This document shows, piece by piece, positions 8,445 to 18,304 of a stretch of DNA of 64,000 bases (positions within the stretch are counted from its first letter, which is position 1; each line of letters starts with the position of its first letter). A model generated the notes under the pieces. The model saw only the letters and a program-made list of their open reading frames with translations, was not told the origin of the DNA and ran no database searches. Position numbers and translations under genes: made by a program. The DNA is from an uncultured Clostridia bacterium (GTDB taxonomy: Bacteria > Bacillota > Clostridia > Oscillospirales > Acutalibacteraceae): positions 1-64,000 of the forward strand of contig CALYBJ010000001.1 in the NCBI GenBank assembly GCA_944412445.1. The letters are read 5' to 3'.

Positions 8445-9482
8445 GTGAAAAGTTTCAGTGAAAGTTATAAGGAAGCAGGCGTAGACATTACCGCAGGCTA
8501 CAAGGCTGTGGAGCTTATGAAACAGCATATCGCCAGAACACTTACAAAAAGCGCCATTTCCGATATAGGCGGATTCGGAGGTCTTTTTGAGCTTGATTTA
8601 AAGGGAATTAAAAAGCCCGTGCTTGTAAGCGGAACCGACGGAGTAGGCACAAAATTAAAGCTTGCTTTTATAATGGATAAGCACGACACGGTAGGTATTG
8701 ACTGCGTGGCAATGTGCGTAAACGACATTATATGCTGCGGCGCAAAGCCTCTTTTCTTCCTTGATTATATTGCCTGCGGAAAGAATGTTCCCGAAAAAAT
8801 AGCCGCAATAGTATCAGGCGTTGCCGAGGGCTGCGTACAGTCGGGAGCCTCTCTTATAGGCGGCGAAACAGCCGAGATGCCGGGATTTTATCCTGAAGAC
8901 GAGTACGATTTGGCAGGCTTTTCGGTAGGCGTTGTTGACAGAAGCAAAATCGTTGACAATTCCTCCATAAAAACAGGTGACGTAATTATAGCCCTGCCCT
9001 CAAGCGGAGTACATTCAAACGGCTTTTCCCTTGTAAGAAAGGTTTTCGACGTTGAGAACGCCGACATCAAAAAGCCCGTTGACGCATTAGGGGGAAAGTC
9101 AATCGGAGAAACACTTTTAACTCCCACGAAAATATATGTAAAGCCTATGCTCAAGCTTTTTGATACGGTAACCGTCAAGGGCGTTTCCCACATTACCGGC
9201 GGCGGCTTTTATGAGAACATCCCCAGAGCCATTCCCAAAGGTCTCGGAGCAAAAATCGAAAAGAAAGCCGTTAAGGTGCTTCCCATATTCGAGCTTATTG
9301 CAAAAACGGGAAAAATTCCGGAAAGAGATATGTTCAACACATACAACATGGGCGTTGGCATGAGCGTAATAGTTAAGAAAGAGGACGCGGACAAGGCAGT
9401 TGAAACACTTAAAATGTGCGGCGAAAACGCATATATTATAGGCGAGGTAATTAAATCCGACGAAGGTGTTGAGATATGCTGA
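8445..9482 (+). CDS. purM: Phosphoribosylformylglycinamidine cyclo-ligase (AIR synthetase)
   Basis: PurM (345 aa) closes the imidazole ring, turning FGAM and ATP into AIR. Diagnostic segments are the [13 protein letters not shown] phosphate-binding loop (residues ~64-76), [11 protein letters not shown], and the Gly-rich THITGGG-like segment ([12 protein letters not shown]). It starts at a GTG with a GGAGG ribosome binding site. Its last codons overlap the start of purN, so translation of the two is likely coupled. It belongs to the same ATP-binding superfamily as PurL, downstream in this operon. Confidence 0.96.
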   Translation: MKSFSESYKEAGVDITAGYKAVELMKQHIARTLTKSAISDIGGFGGLFELDLKGIKKPVLVSGTDGVGTKLKLAFIMDKHDTVGIDCVAMCVNDIICCGAKPLFFLDYIACGKNVPEKIAAIVSGVAEGCVQSGASLIGGETAEMPGFYPEDEYDLAGFSVGVVDRSKIVDNSSIKTGDVIIALPSSGVHSNGFSLVRKVFDVENADIKKPVDALGGKSIGETLLTPTKIYVKPMLKLFDTVTVKGVSHITGGGFYENIPRAIPKGLGAKIEKKAVKVLPIFELIAKTGKIPERDMFNTYNMGVGMSVIVKKEDADKAVETLKMCGENAYIIGEVIKSDEGVEIC

Positions 9483-10090
9483 AAACGAAGATTGCCGTAT
9501 TTGTTTCAGGCGGCGGAACAAATTTGCAGGCTCTTATTGACGCCCGGAAAAACGGCGTGATAAGCAGCGGAAAAATAACCCTTGTAATATCAAACAATCC
9601 TGACGCCTATGCGCTTAAAAGAGCTGAAAAGGCAGGGATAAAAACCATGGTAATATCGAAAAAGGACTGCGGAACCCAGAAGATTTTCGAGGATAACCTT
9701 TTGATGGCGCTTAAAAACAACGGAATAGAGATGATAATTCTCGCAGGCTTTATGTGCATACTCAGCGAAAATTTCACCTCTCAGTACCCTGAGAGAATAA
9801 TAAATGTTCATCCGTCCCTTATACCTTCATTCTGCGGAAAGGGCTTTTACGGCATAAAGGTGCATGAGGCTGCCCTGGCAAAAGGAGTAAAGGTCACGGG
9901 AGCAACGGTGCATTTTGTAAATGATATCCCCGACGGGGGAAGGATAATAAAGCAGAAGGCGGTTTATGTGGAAGAGGGAGATACTCCCGAAATTCTGCAA
10001 AAAAGAGTAATGGAGCAGGCGGAATGGCAGATACTGCCGGAAGCCGCCGAGGAAGTCGCGAAAAAAATAATGGAGGGCAAGGAGATTTAA
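9476..10090 (+). CDS. purN: Phosphoribosylglycinamide formyltransferase
   Basis: PurN (204 aa) transfers a formyl group from 10-formyl-THF to GAR. The N-terminus has the [14 protein letters not shown]-binding loop. The catalytic region shows AGFMCIL, then [11 protein letters not shown] with the catalytic Asn-His pair, and later the Asp-containing VNDIPDGG. The start codon lies inside the end of purM, overlapping by 7 bp. Dependence on folate links this operon to the ZTP switch, since ZMP/ZTP rises when formyl-THF is short. Confidence 0.95.
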   Translation: MLKTKIAVFVSGGGTNLQALIDARKNGVISSGKITLVISNNPDAYALKRAEKAGIKTMVISKKDCGTQKIFEDNLLMALKNNGIEMIILAGFMCILSENFTSQYPERIINVHPSLIPSFCGKGFYGIKVHEAALAKGVKVTGATVHFVNDIPDGGRIIKQKAVYVEEGDTPEILQKRVMEQAEWQILPEAAEEVAKKIMEGKEI

Positions 10091-10092
10091 AA

Positions 10093-10812
10093 ATGGGCAT
10101 ATACGATATAAACTGCATAAGCGAAAGCCTTAAAAATAATACATATCCCGGCAGAGGAATAGTAATAGGCAAAAGCCGTGACGGAAAAAAGGCAGTAACT
10201 GCGTATTTTATAATGGGCAGAAGCGAAAACAGCCGCAACAGAATATTTATAGAGAAAGAGGATGAAAGCGTAATAACCTATCCCTTTGACGAATCGAAGG
10301 TTGAGGACCCCTCTCTTATAATTTATTCCGCAATAAGAAAAACAGGGAAAAAGCTTATTGTGACAAACGGCGACCAGACGGATACCATATACGATTTCCT
10401 TGTTCAGGGACAGACCTTTGAGTCGGCGCTGGAAACCAGAAGGTTTGAGCCGGACGGTCCGAATTTTACTCCCAGAATAAGCGGACTTCTTGATTTCAGC
10501 GACGGCTTCACCTATAAAATGAGCATACTCAAAAGCGGCGACGCAGAGGGCAGCGTATGCAGCAGATATACTTTTAATTACACGCCGGTAAACGGACTGG
10601 GACATTTCATTCACACCTACAACTGCGACGGAAATCCCATTCCCACCTTTACGGGAGAGCCGGAAAGAGTGCAGATTCCCGACGATATCGACGAATTCTG
10701 CGATACTGTTTGGAGCAGTCTTAACGAAAGCAATAAAATATCTCTTTATGTAAGATATATCGACATAGAAACGGGCGAAACCGAAAACAGACTTGTAAAC
10801 AAGAATAAATAA
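10093..10812 (+). CDS. IMP cyclohydrolase, PurO-like
   Basis: This 239-residue protein resembles the archaeal-type IMP cyclohydrolase family (PurO, IMP_cyclohyd domain), which closes FAICAR to IMP, the last step of the pathway. The visible segments are YPGRGIVIGKS at the N-terminus, YFIMGRSENSRNR, and NGDQTD and LEPD-like stretches (RRFEPDGPNFTPRI) spaced as in that family. I chose the ATG at 10093, just after purN's stop, with an AAGGAG ribosome binding site; an in-frame ATG lies upstream inside purN but has no support. The next gene is a transformylase-only PurH, so this protein fills the missing cyclohydrolase function. The context makes the assignment strong, although catalytic residues were not verified by alignment. 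Confidence 0.88.
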   Translation: MGIYDINCISESLKNNTYPGRGIVIGKSRDGKKAVTAYFIMGRSENSRNRIFIEKEDESVITYPFDESKVEDPSLIIYSAIRKTGKKLIVTNGDQTDTIYDFLVQGQTFESALETRRFEPDGPNFTPRISGLLDFSDGFTYKMSILKSGDAEGSVCSRYTFNYTPVNGLGHFIHTYNCDGNPIPTFTGEPERVQIPDDIDEFCDTVWSSLNESNKISLYVRYIDIETGETENRLVNKNK

Positions 10813-10830
10813 GCTAAGGAGTTTTTTGAA

Positions 10831-12015
10831 ATGAAAGAATTTGAGCTTAAATACGGCTGCAATCCCAATCAGAAGCCGGCAAAAATATACATGAGCGACA
10901 ACAGCGAGCTTCCCATAGAAATTCTCTGCGGAAGACCGGGCTATATAAATTTTCTTGACGCCTTTAACAGCTGGCAGCTTGTAAAGGAGATAAAGGAAGC
11001 TACCGGAATGGTATGCGCCGCGTCCTTTAAGCATGTAAGCCCTACCTCTGCGGCAGTGGGAACTCCTCTTTCCGCAGCTCTTAAAAAGGCTTGCTTTGTT
11101 GACGATATAGAGGGACTTGACGAGTCACCCCTTGCCTGCGCCTATGCGAGAGCCAGAGGAACCGACAGAATGTCGTCCTTCGGAGACTGGATAGCGTTAA
11201 GCGATGTATGCGATGTTACAACGGCGAAGCTTATAAAGAGAGAAGTTTCCGACGGAATCATAGCTCCCGGATATGAGGACGAAGCCCTTGAAATTCTCAA
11301 GTCAAAGAGAAAGGGCAATTACAATATAGTAAAAATCGACCCTGACTATGTTCCCATGGAGCAGGAGACGAAGCAGGTTTTCGGAATAACCTTTGAGCAG
11401 GGCAGAAACAACTTTAAGATTAATAACGAGCTTCTTGAAAAAATCGTAACGGAAAATAAAGAAATGCCCGACAGCGCAAAAAGAGACCTTATAATAGCTC
11501 TTATAACTCTTAAATACACTCAGTCGAACTCCGTATGCTACGCTTATGACGGACAGGCAATAGGCGTAGGAGCCGGCCAGCAGTCAAGAATCCACTGCAC
11601 AAGGCTTGCGGGCAATAAAGCCGATATATGGCATCTTCGCCGGCATGAAAAGGTTCTGAATCTTCCCTTTAAGGACGAAATCGGAAGACCCGACAGAGAT
11701 AACTGTATAGATGTTTATTTAGGCGACACACCGGAAGACGTTATCGGGGACGGAATGTGGCAGCAGTTCTTTAAGGAACAGCCTCAGCCCTTTACAAAGG
11801 AAGAAAAGAGAGCTTATCTTGATTCGATAACGGGAGTAGCTTTAGGCTCAGACGCCTTTTTCCCCTTCGGCGACAATATAGAAAGAGCAAGAAGAAGCGG
11901 CGTAACATATATTGCCGAGCCGGGCGGCTCAATCAGGGATCAGCAGGTAATCGACACCTGCAACAAATACGGCATAGCAATGTGCTTTACGGGAATGCGT
12001 TTGTTCCACCACTAA
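10831..12015 (+). CDS. purH: AICAR transformylase, standalone (PurH without the cyclohydrolase domain)
   Basis: This 394-residue protein corresponds to the transformylase half of PurH, which uses 10-formyl-THF to convert AICAR to FAICAR. The usual bifunctional PurH is about 510 aa, with an N-terminal MGS-like IMP cyclohydrolase domain; that domain is absent. The catalytic Lys-His pair appears in FKHVSPTSAAVG (K67-H68). Other family motifs are GAGQQSRIHCTRLAG and the C-terminal EPGGSIRDQQVID. The ribosome binding site is AAGGAG. It lies 18 bp after the PurO-like gene. Confidence 0.93.
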   Translation: MKEFELKYGCNPNQKPAKIYMSDNSELPIEILCGRPGYINFLDAFNSWQLVKEIKEATGMVCAASFKHVSPTSAAVGTPLSAALKKACFVDDIEGLDESPLACAYARARGTDRMSSFGDWIALSDVCDVTTAKLIKREVSDGIIAPGYEDEALEILKSKRKGNYNIVKIDPDYVPMEQETKQVFGITFEQGRNNFKINNELLEKIVTENKEMPDSAKRDLIIALITLKYTQSNSVCYAYDGQAIGVGAGQQSRIHCTRLAGNKADIWHLRRHEKVLNLPFKDEIGRPDRDNCIDVYLGDTPEDVIGDGMWQQFFKEQPQPFTKEEKRAYLDSITGVALGSDAFFPFGDNIERARRSGVTYIAEPGGSIRDQQVIDTCNKYGIAMCFTGMRLFHH

Positions 12016-12039
12016 TAAACCTTAAAAAGGAGAAAAGCC

Positions 12040-13311
12040 ATGAAAGTAATGGTAGTAGGCGGCGGCGGAAGAGAGCATGCCATAATAAAAAAGCTTAAGG
12101 AAAACAAAACCATTGAAAAAATATACGCCCTGCCCGGCAACGGAGGAATCGCGGCTGACGCAGAGTGCGTAAATATCGGAGCCACTGATATAGAGGGCAT
12201 CGTAAAATTCGCTTCGGAAAACGAAATCGGCTTTGCCGTTGTGGCTCCCGACGATCCCCTTGTTCTGGGAGCGGTTGACGAGCTTAGCAAAATCGGAGTA
12301 AAATGCTTCGGTCCTGAGAAAAAAGCGGCGATAATTGAGGGAAGCAAGGTATTTTCAAAGAATCTGATGAAAAAATACGGTATTCCCACAGCCCGTTACG
12401 AGGTGTTCTCAGATATGGGCGCAGCCCTCGCTTACCTTGAAACGGCTCCTGTTCCCACAGTAATCAAGGCGGACGGACTGGCGCTGGGCAAGGGAGTTAT
12501 AATCGCCGAAACAAGAGAGCAGGCAAAGCAGGCCGTTAAGTCCATGATGGAGGACAAGGTTTTCGGCGAAAGCGGAAGCAATATAGTAATCGAGGAATTT
12601 TTAACGGGACCGGAGGTTTCCGTGCTGTCCTTTACAGACGGAAAAACAGTTGTTCCCATGGTTTCCTCAATGGACCACAAAAGAGCCATGGACAACGATA
12701 CGGGACTTAATACAGGCGGTATGGGAACGGTAGCTCCGAACCCCTGTTACACCGAGGAAGTTGCCAAAGAGTGCATGGAAAAAATATTCCTGCCTACAAT
12801 AGACGCAATGAACAAAGAAAACAGAACCTTTAAGGGCTGTCTTTACTTCGGACTTATGATAACTCCCGGCGGACCTAAGGTAATAGAGTATAACTGCCGT
12901 TTCGGAGATCCGGAAACACAGGTTGTTCTGCCTCTTTTAAAAACTGATTTGTTTACGGTAATGAACGCTGTGGCAGATGAAAAGCTTGATACGCTGAACA
13001 TTGAGTTTAAGGACGAAAAGGCGTGCTGCGTAGTAATGGCGTCGGAGGGATATCCGGTAAAATACGAAAAGGGCTATGAAATTACCTTTGACGATGATCT
13101 CACCGGGGAAGTTTTCGTTGCCGGAGCAGTATTAAAGGACAACAAGCTTCTTACAAGCGGCGGAAGAGTTCTGGGAGTTACCTGCACTGCGGAAACTCTT
13201 GAAAAGGCAGTTGAAAATTCATATAAGGAAGTAAAAAAGATACATTTCGGAAACGCCTATTACAGACACGATATAGGCATGAGAGCGCTGAAAGCAGGTG
13301 AACAAAAGTAA
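12040..13311 (+). CDS. purD: Phosphoribosylamine-glycine ligase (GAR synthetase)
   Basis: PurD (423 aa) joins phosphoribosylamine and glycine with ATP. It begins with the VVGGGGREHAI loop, has an ATP-grasp core with KADGLALGKGV (residues ~145-155), and the metal-binding EYNCRFGDPETQVVLP motif. The AAGGAG ribosome binding site is well placed. Its stop overlaps the start of purL by one base (TAATG), a sign of coupled translation. PurF, which makes its substrate, is not in this window. Confidence 0.96.
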   Translation: MKVMVVGGGGREHAIIKKLKENKTIEKIYALPGNGGIAADAECVNIGATDIEGIVKFASENEIGFAVVAPDDPLVLGAVDELSKIGVKCFGPEKKAAIIEGSKVFSKNLMKKYGIPTARYEVFSDMGAALAYLETAPVPTVIKADGLALGKGVIIAETREQAKQAVKSMMEDKVFGESGSNIVIEEFLTGPEVSVLSFTDGKTVVPMVSSMDHKRAMDNDTGLNTGGMGTVAPNPCYTEEVAKECMEKIFLPTIDAMNKENRTFKGCLYFGLMITPGGPKVIEYNCRFGDPETQVVLPLLKTDLFTVMNAVADEKLDTLNIEFKDEKACCVVMASEGYPVKYEKGYEITFDDDLTGEVFVAGAVLKDNKLLTSGGRVLGVTCTAETLEKAVENSYKEVKKIHFGNAYYRHDIGMRALKAGEQK

Positions 13312-16300
13312 TGGTATACAGAGTATTTGTAGAAAAAAAGGAAGAGCTTGCCAACGAAGCGAAAGCCCTTAAAAACGATATCAACACTCTTTTGCAGATA
13401 ACATCTTTAAAGGATTTGAGACTTCTTAACAGATACGACGTGGAAAACATAGACAGGGAATTGTTTGACTATGCCGTAAAGACGGTATTTTCCGAGCCTC
13501 AGCTGGACAAGGTGACAGCGGAGCTTGAAACCGACGAGGGCGACACGGTATTCGCCGCGGAGTATCTGCCGGGACAGTTTGACCAGAGAGCTGATTCGGC
13601 GGCTCAGTGTATACAGATAATATCCCAGGGAGAAAAGCCTCTTGTAAGAACAGCAAGAATCTATGTTATGAAGGGCGATTTAAGGGAAAGCGAAAAGGAA
13701 GCCATAAAGAAATATGTAATCAACCCGGTTGAGAGCAGAGAGGCGACGCTTGAAAAATTCGACACTCTTAAAGCGGAATACACGGTGCCGGAAACGGTGG
13801 ATGTGCTTACGGGCTTTAATGAGCTTGACGCAAAGGGGCTTGACGAATTTGTAAAGAAATACGCCCTTGCCATGGACGACGACGATATAAAATTCTGTCA
13901 GGATTACTTCAAGTCGGAAAATAAAACTCCCACAATAACCGAAATCAGAATGATCGATACCTACTGGTCGGATCACTGCCGCCATACCACATTTTTAACC
14001 ACAATCGACAGCGTAAAGTTTGAGGACGAGCTTCTCCAGAGCGCCTACGACGAATACATAGCCGTAAGGCAGGAGCTGGGCAGAACAAAGCCGGTAAATC
14101 TTATGGATGTCGCAACGGTGGGAGCAAGATACCTTAAAGCAAAGGGAAAGCTTCAGAAGCTTGACGAGTCCGAGGAGATAAACGCCTGCACGGTAAAAAT
14201 CAAGGTAAACGTTGAGGGAGAGGAGCAGGACTGGCTTCTTCTGTTTAAAAACGAAACGCACAATCATCCTACTGAAATCGAGCCTTTCGGCGGCGCCGCA
14301 ACGTGTATAGGCGGAGCGATAAGAGACCCTCTTTCAGGCCGTTCCTATGTATACGCGGCAATGAGAGTTACGGGAGCCGGCGACCCGCTGGTGCCTGTAA
14401 AGGATACAATAAAGGGAAAGCTTCCCCAGAGAAAAATAGTAACCACAGCCGCCGCGGGCTATTCCTCCTACGGAAACCAGATAGGACTTGCCACGGGACA
14501 GGTTGATGAAATCTATCATAAGGGCTATGTAGCCAAGAGAATGGAGATAGGCGCCGTAATAGCCGCCGCTCCCGCAGAAAATGTAAGAAGAGAATGTCCC
14601 GTGCCCGGCGACCTTGTAATACTTTTGGGCGGCAGAACGGGAAGAGACGGCTGCGGAGGAGCAACAGGCTCTTCAAAGTCCCACACTCTTGAATCCCTTG
14701 AAAGCTGCGGAGCGGAGGTTCAGAAGGGCAACGCTCCCGAGGAGAGAAAGCTTCAGAGGCTTTTCAGAAACAAAGAGGCATCAAGGCTTATAAAGCGCTG
14801 CAACGACTTCGGAGCCGGCGGCGTATCGGTAGCGATAGGAGAGCTTGCGGACGGACTTGACATCGACCTGAACGCAGTTCCCAAAAAATACGAGGGACTT
14901 GACGGAACGGAGCTTGCAATAAGCGAATCTCAGGAGAGAATGGCTGTAGTAGTAGCGAAAGAGGACGCACAGAGGTTCATAGAAATCGCCGACAGCGAAA
15001 ACCTTGAAGCTACGGTTGTGGCAAAGGTCAAGGAAGAAAAAAGACTTACAATGACATGGAACGGCAATGTTATAGTTGACCTTTCCAGAGAATTTTTAAA
15101 TTCCAACGGCGCTCAGAAGCATATTGACATAATGCCTGAAAAGCCGAAGTATTTCGAGAAAGAACAGGTATCCGACTTTAAGACGGCGTATAAGGCGCTG
15201 GCAGGAGATCTTAATGTGTGTTCCAAGAGAGGACTTTCCGAAAGGTTCGACTCAACAATAGGAGCCGGTACGGTGCTTATGCCCTTCGGCGGCAAAAACC
15301 AGCTTACTCCCGTTCAGGCAATGGTAAACAAGATTTCCGTTGAAAAACAGCATACGGACACCTGCTCATATATGGCATGGGGCTACAATCCCTTTATTAC
15401 GGAAAAAAGCCCTTATCACGGAGCATATCTTGCTGTTGTTGAGTCAATATGCAAGCTTGTTGCCGCGGGAGCTAAATTTGAAGACGTATATTTAACTTTC
15501 CAGGAATATTTTGAAAAGCCCGAAAAAAATCCTAAGCGCTGGGGCAAGCCTCTTGCTGCGCTTCTGGGAGCGTTTAAGGCTCAGATGGATTATGAGTCGG
15601 CGGCAATCGGCGGCAAGGACTCCATGAGCGGCTCCTTTGAGGATATCGACGTGCCTCCCACTCTTGTATCCTTTGCGGTAACAACGGGAAATGTAAAAGA
15701 GGTAATTTCACCCGAATTCAAGTCCGCAGGCCATAAGGTAGTAATTATTAAGCCCGAATACGACAAAAACGGACTTCCCGTGCCCGAATCTCAGAAGGCT
15801 GTTTTCAGGGAAGTTACGGAATATATGAGAAAAGGCATAGTTGAAGCCTGTTGTACACCTGCATACGGGGGAATTGCGGAAGCAGTAATGAAAATGTGCT
15901 TCGGCAACACGGTAGGCTTTGAGTTTGACGAGTCAGCGGAGCTTCAGGATATATTCGGCTACAGCTACGGAGCTTTTATTCTTGAGCTTAATACCGAAGA
16001 CGAAATCGGCGAAAGACTGGGACACACGTGCCTTGAGGAAACGGTAAAATTCGGCGATGAGGAAATAGAGCTTAAAGAGCTTCTTGAAATTTATGAAAAC
16101 AAGCTTGAGCCTATTTATTCCTGCAATATAAAGCAGGAGGAAAGAGAAATTCCGGCGTTTAATTATCAGGCTGAAGAATATCCCTCTCCTGTAATAAAAA
16201 CAGCGAAGCCGAAGGTTTTGATACCCGTATTCCCGGGAACCAACTGCGAATACGATACGGCTAAGGCTTTAATGACGGCAGGAGCGGAGCCCGAAATATT

Positions 16301-17003
16301 CGTTATTAACAACCTTTCACCTGCTTCAATAAGCAGCTCGGTTAAGAGCTTTGCCCAAAAGGTAAAGGAAGCCCAGATAATCTTTGTGCCGGGAGGCTTT
16401 TCCGGAGGCGACGAGCCTGACGGTTCGGGAAAATTCATAACGGCATTCTTCAGAAACGGAGAAATCAGGGAGCAGGTCAACGAGCTTCTTAAAAACAGAG
16501 ACGGACTTATGTGCGGAATCTGCAACGGCTTCCAGGCTCTTATAAAGCTGGGACTTGTGCCTTACGGCGAGATTATCGACACTGACGAAAGCTGTCCCAC
16601 TCTTACTTACAACACAATAAGCAGACATCAGTCAAGACTTGTAAGAACGAGAATTGCTTCAAATAAATCTCCGTGGCTTATGGAAACGAAGCCGGGTGAG
16701 GTTTATACGGTGCCCATTTCCCACGGGGAGGGCAGATTTATCGCCTCGGAGGAGCTTATTAAGAAGCTTGCGGAAAAGGGACAAATCGCAACTCAGTATG
16801 TAGACCTTGAGGGCAAGCCATCATTTGATGTTCACTTTAATCCCAACAATTCAGCCTATGCGGTTGAGGGCATAACCTCGCCCGACGGCAGAGTTTTAGG
16901 AAAAATGGGACATTCCGAGAGAATCGGCAGCGGACTTTATAAGAATGTTGAGGGCAGATACGACATGGGACTGTTCGCCTCTGCGGTTAAATATTTCAAA
17001 TAA
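13311..17003 (+). CDS. purL: Phosphoribosylformylglycinamidine synthase, large single-chain type
   Basis: This 1230-residue enzyme converts FGAR and glutamine to FGAM. It is the long, single-chain form, in which the PurS-like N-terminal domain, two AIR-synthetase-like halves and a C-terminal glutaminase are fused, instead of the separate PurS, PurL and PurQ of Bacillus. Visible parts are the SDHCRHTTF substrate motif (residues ~222-230), NETHNHPTEIEPFGGA, AIGGKDSMSGSF in the second half, and the class I glutaminase with the PGGFSGGDEPDG segment, nucleophile Cys in CGICNGFQALI, and HGEGRF supplying the catalytic His. It is the last gene of the operon and is followed by a strong terminator. Confidence 0.96.
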   Translation: MVYRVFVEKKEELANEAKALKNDINTLLQITSLKDLRLLNRYDVENIDRELFDYAVKTVFSEPQLDKVTAELETDEGDTVFAAEYLPGQFDQRADSAAQCIQIISQGEKPLVRTARIYVMKGDLRESEKEAIKKYVINPVESREATLEKFDTLKAEYTVPETVDVLTGFNELDAKGLDEFVKKYALAMDDDDIKFCQDYFKSENKTPTITEIRMIDTYWSDHCRHTTFLTTIDSVKFEDELLQSAYDEYIAVRQELGRTKPVNLMDVATVGARYLKAKGKLQKLDESEEINACTVKIKVNVEGEEQDWLLLFKNETHNHPTEIEPFGGAATCIGGAIRDPLSGRSYVYAAMRVTGAGDPLVPVKDTIKGKLPQRKIVTTAAAGYSSYGNQIGLATGQVDEIYHKGYVAKRMEIGAVIAAAPAENVRRECPVPGDLVILLGGRTGRDGCGGATGSSKSHTLESLESCGAEVQKGNAPEERKLQRLFRNKEASRLIKRCNDFGAGGVSVAIGELADGLDIDLNAVPKKYEGLDGTELAISESQERMAVVVAKEDAQRFIEIADSENLEATVVAKVKEEKRLTMTWNGNVIVDLSREFLNSNGAQKHIDIMPEKPKYFEKEQVSDFKTAYKALAGDLNVCSKRGLSERFDSTIGAGTVLMPFGGKNQLTPVQAMVNKISVEKQHTDTCSYMAWGYNPFITEKSPYHGAYLAVVESICKLVAAGAKFEDVYLTFQEYFEKPEKNPKRWGKPLAALLGAFKAQMDYESAAIGGKDSMSGSFEDIDVPPTLVSFAVTTGNVKEVISPEFKSAGHKVVIIKPEYDKNGLPVPESQKAVFREVTEYMRKGIVEACCTPAYGGIAEAVMKMCFGNTVGFEFDESAELQDIFGYSYGAFILELNTEDEIGERLGHTCLEETVKFGDEEIELKELLEIYENKLEPIYSCNIKQEEREIPAFNYQAEEYPSPVIKTAKPKVLIPVFPGTNCEYDTAKALMTAGAEPEIFVINNLSPASISSSVKSFAQKVKEAQIIFVPGGFSGGDEPDGSGKFITAFFRNGEIREQVNELLKNRDGLMCGICNGFQALIKLGLVPYGEIIDTDESCPTLTYNTISRHQSRLVRTRIASNKSPWLMETKPGEVYTVPISHGEGRFIASEELIKKLAEKGQIATQYVDLEGKPSFDVHFNPNNSAYAVEGITSPDGRVLGKMGHSERIGSGLYKNVEGRYDMGLFASAVKYFK

Positions 17004-17023
17004 AATCAAATATGCAAAAGTGA

Positions 17024-17054
17024 AACGGAGCGGTTTTTGCCGCTCCGTTTTTTT
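17024..17054 (+). terminator. Terminator of the purine operon
   Basis: AACGGAGCGG (17024-17033) pairs with CCGCTCCGTT (from 17040), followed by an eight-base T run. Confidence 0.92.
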
Positions 17055-17072
17055 TGCCGTTATGCTTTTATG

Positions 17073-18020
17073 TTATTTGTAATACGCTATTTTATAAAAG
17101 TAAGGATATTTTGACATGGTTTCCGAAAGTGTTTTTCTTGTGCTTGTGCCCGGGTCGTTAACATAGTAGGTTGAACCGCTTACCCCTGTTACAACTACCC
17201 AGTGAGTAGAGTAGGAGCTTGTTCTCAGCCCCACAATAACCGGCTTGCCCTGCTTTAAAACGCTGTTTATTGCAGAGTAGCTTACGGAGGTTGAAACATA
17301 GTAATTTGACGGCCAGTAAAGATTACCCGAGGAGGAATAGCTAAGCTTCTTTGACATGGCGCCGGGATAAATCGTCGTTCCCGTTCTGAAGCTTTCCGTC
17401 ATGGCAAGACAGGTTGTGGTGCAGCCTATCTGTCCTATGGTTTTTCCCGAAGAGCCTAAGTATATGTTTGACCATCTTGAGTCAGTCTGTTTAAAGTCGG
17501 GAACTTTAAGAGAAACAGATGATGACTGTGAGGAAGATGAACTTTTTTTAAGATACTGGGAAGAAACATATCCCGTCTGAGTTCCGTTGTAAAGGATTTT
17601 TGACCATGTTCCGGAATTGCTTAAAACAACTACCGTTGTTCCCTTTGAAAGAGTTGTTTTAACCGAATATGCTGTTCCGGCTCCTGAACGGACATTTAAT
17701 ACTCCCGAAGTGATGTTTACATCGGCGGCATAGCTTGAAAGGGTGTTAATATAGGATGAACTGCAATAGCCGTATGCGTTTTTTCCGTATTCAACCTTCC
17801 ACCACGTGCCGCTTTTGCTGATAAGCGTAACATAGGAGCCTTTTTTCAGTGTGGTCAGCACAGCTGCTGAAGCTGAAGGAGAGCTTCGGACATTTAACGA
17901 TGTACTATCGGTTGCGACTATGCCGGCGACGGAGTTGTATTCCGCAGCCGAAGCCTTGAATGATGTAATAAACACATTAAGCATAACAAAACAAAGAATA
18001 ATTGATATAATTTTTTTCAA
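17073..18020 (-). CDS. Secreted SH3-domain protein with C39-like peptidase domain
   Basis: This 315-residue exported protein has a signal peptide (residues 1-25, hydrophobic and ending near KASA). Two bacterial SH3 domains follow at ~30-95 and ~97-160, each with a LNVRSG/S motif, then a Ser-rich linker and a C39-like papain-fold domain at ~170-315. The putative catalytic Cys is in IGQIGCTTTCLAM, the His in THWVVVTGV and the Asp in YVNDPG. Such proteins bind peptidoglycan through SH3 and may cleave peptides; whether this one is active is unknown. It starts at a TTG with an excellent AGAGGTGAC ribosome binding site. It converges on the purine operon and is divergent from mraZ. Confidence 0.85.
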   Translation of the reverse strand: MKKIISIILCFVMLNVFITSFKASAAEYNSVAGIVATDSTSLNVRSSPSASAAVLTTLKKGSYVTLISKSGTWWKVEYGKNAYGYCSSSYINTLSSYAADVNITSGVLNVRSGAGTAYSVKTTLSKGTTVVVLSNSGTWSKILYNGTQTGYVSSQYLKKSSSSSQSSSVSLKVPDFKQTDSRWSNIYLGSSGKTIGQIGCTTTCLAMTESFRTGTTIYPGAMSKKLSYSSSGNLYWPSNYYVSTSVSYSAINSVLKQGKPVIVGLRTSSYSTHWVVVTGVSGSTYYVNDPGTSTRKTLSETMSKYPYFYKIAYYK

Positions 18021-18202
18021 AATGTCACCTCTTTTCGTGATACCACTATATCATGTGTACCGGTCTTGAAACAATACCTTAATTTGTGGAAATACAGTTA
18101 AATAGACTGAAAATCGTATAAAAAAAGGTTATAATTTTCTTTAAGGGAAAAATATTATATAAAAATTTAATGAAATTTCTCAAATTAATTGATTAAAAAG
18201 TC

Positions 18203-18231
18203 TTGCAATTTTAGTGAGGAGGCTTTATAAT
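18203..18231 (+). promoter_or_regulatory. Promoter of the division and wall cluster
   Basis: TTGCAA (18203-18208) and TATAAT (18226-18231) have an ideal 17-bp spacer. The start site would be near 18238, giving a ~65-nt leader before mraZ. Confidence 0.8.
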
Positions 18232-18273
18232 AAAAGCACCGTGGTGCGTTATTTCATAGATTTTTCATGAAAA

Positions 18274-18288
18274 TGGAGCAAAGTGGAG
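18274..18288 (+). promoter_or_regulatory. Putative MraZ-binding direct repeats
   Basis: TGGAG occurs at 18274-18278 and again at 18284-18288, exactly 10 bp apart, between the promoter and mraZ. MraZ proteins are known to bind short TGG-containing direct repeats with this period upstream of their own gene. A GTGGTG at 18241 could extend the array. Confidence 0.5.
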
Positions 18289-18304
18289 AGAAGGAGGCAG
18301 AGCG

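Noticed and set aside
10087-11034. 315-codon open frame on the minus strand over the PurO-like and purH genes
   Set aside because: It lies antisense to two genes with clear families and ribosome binding sites, and its translation shows no family features; it is a shadow of their codon bias.
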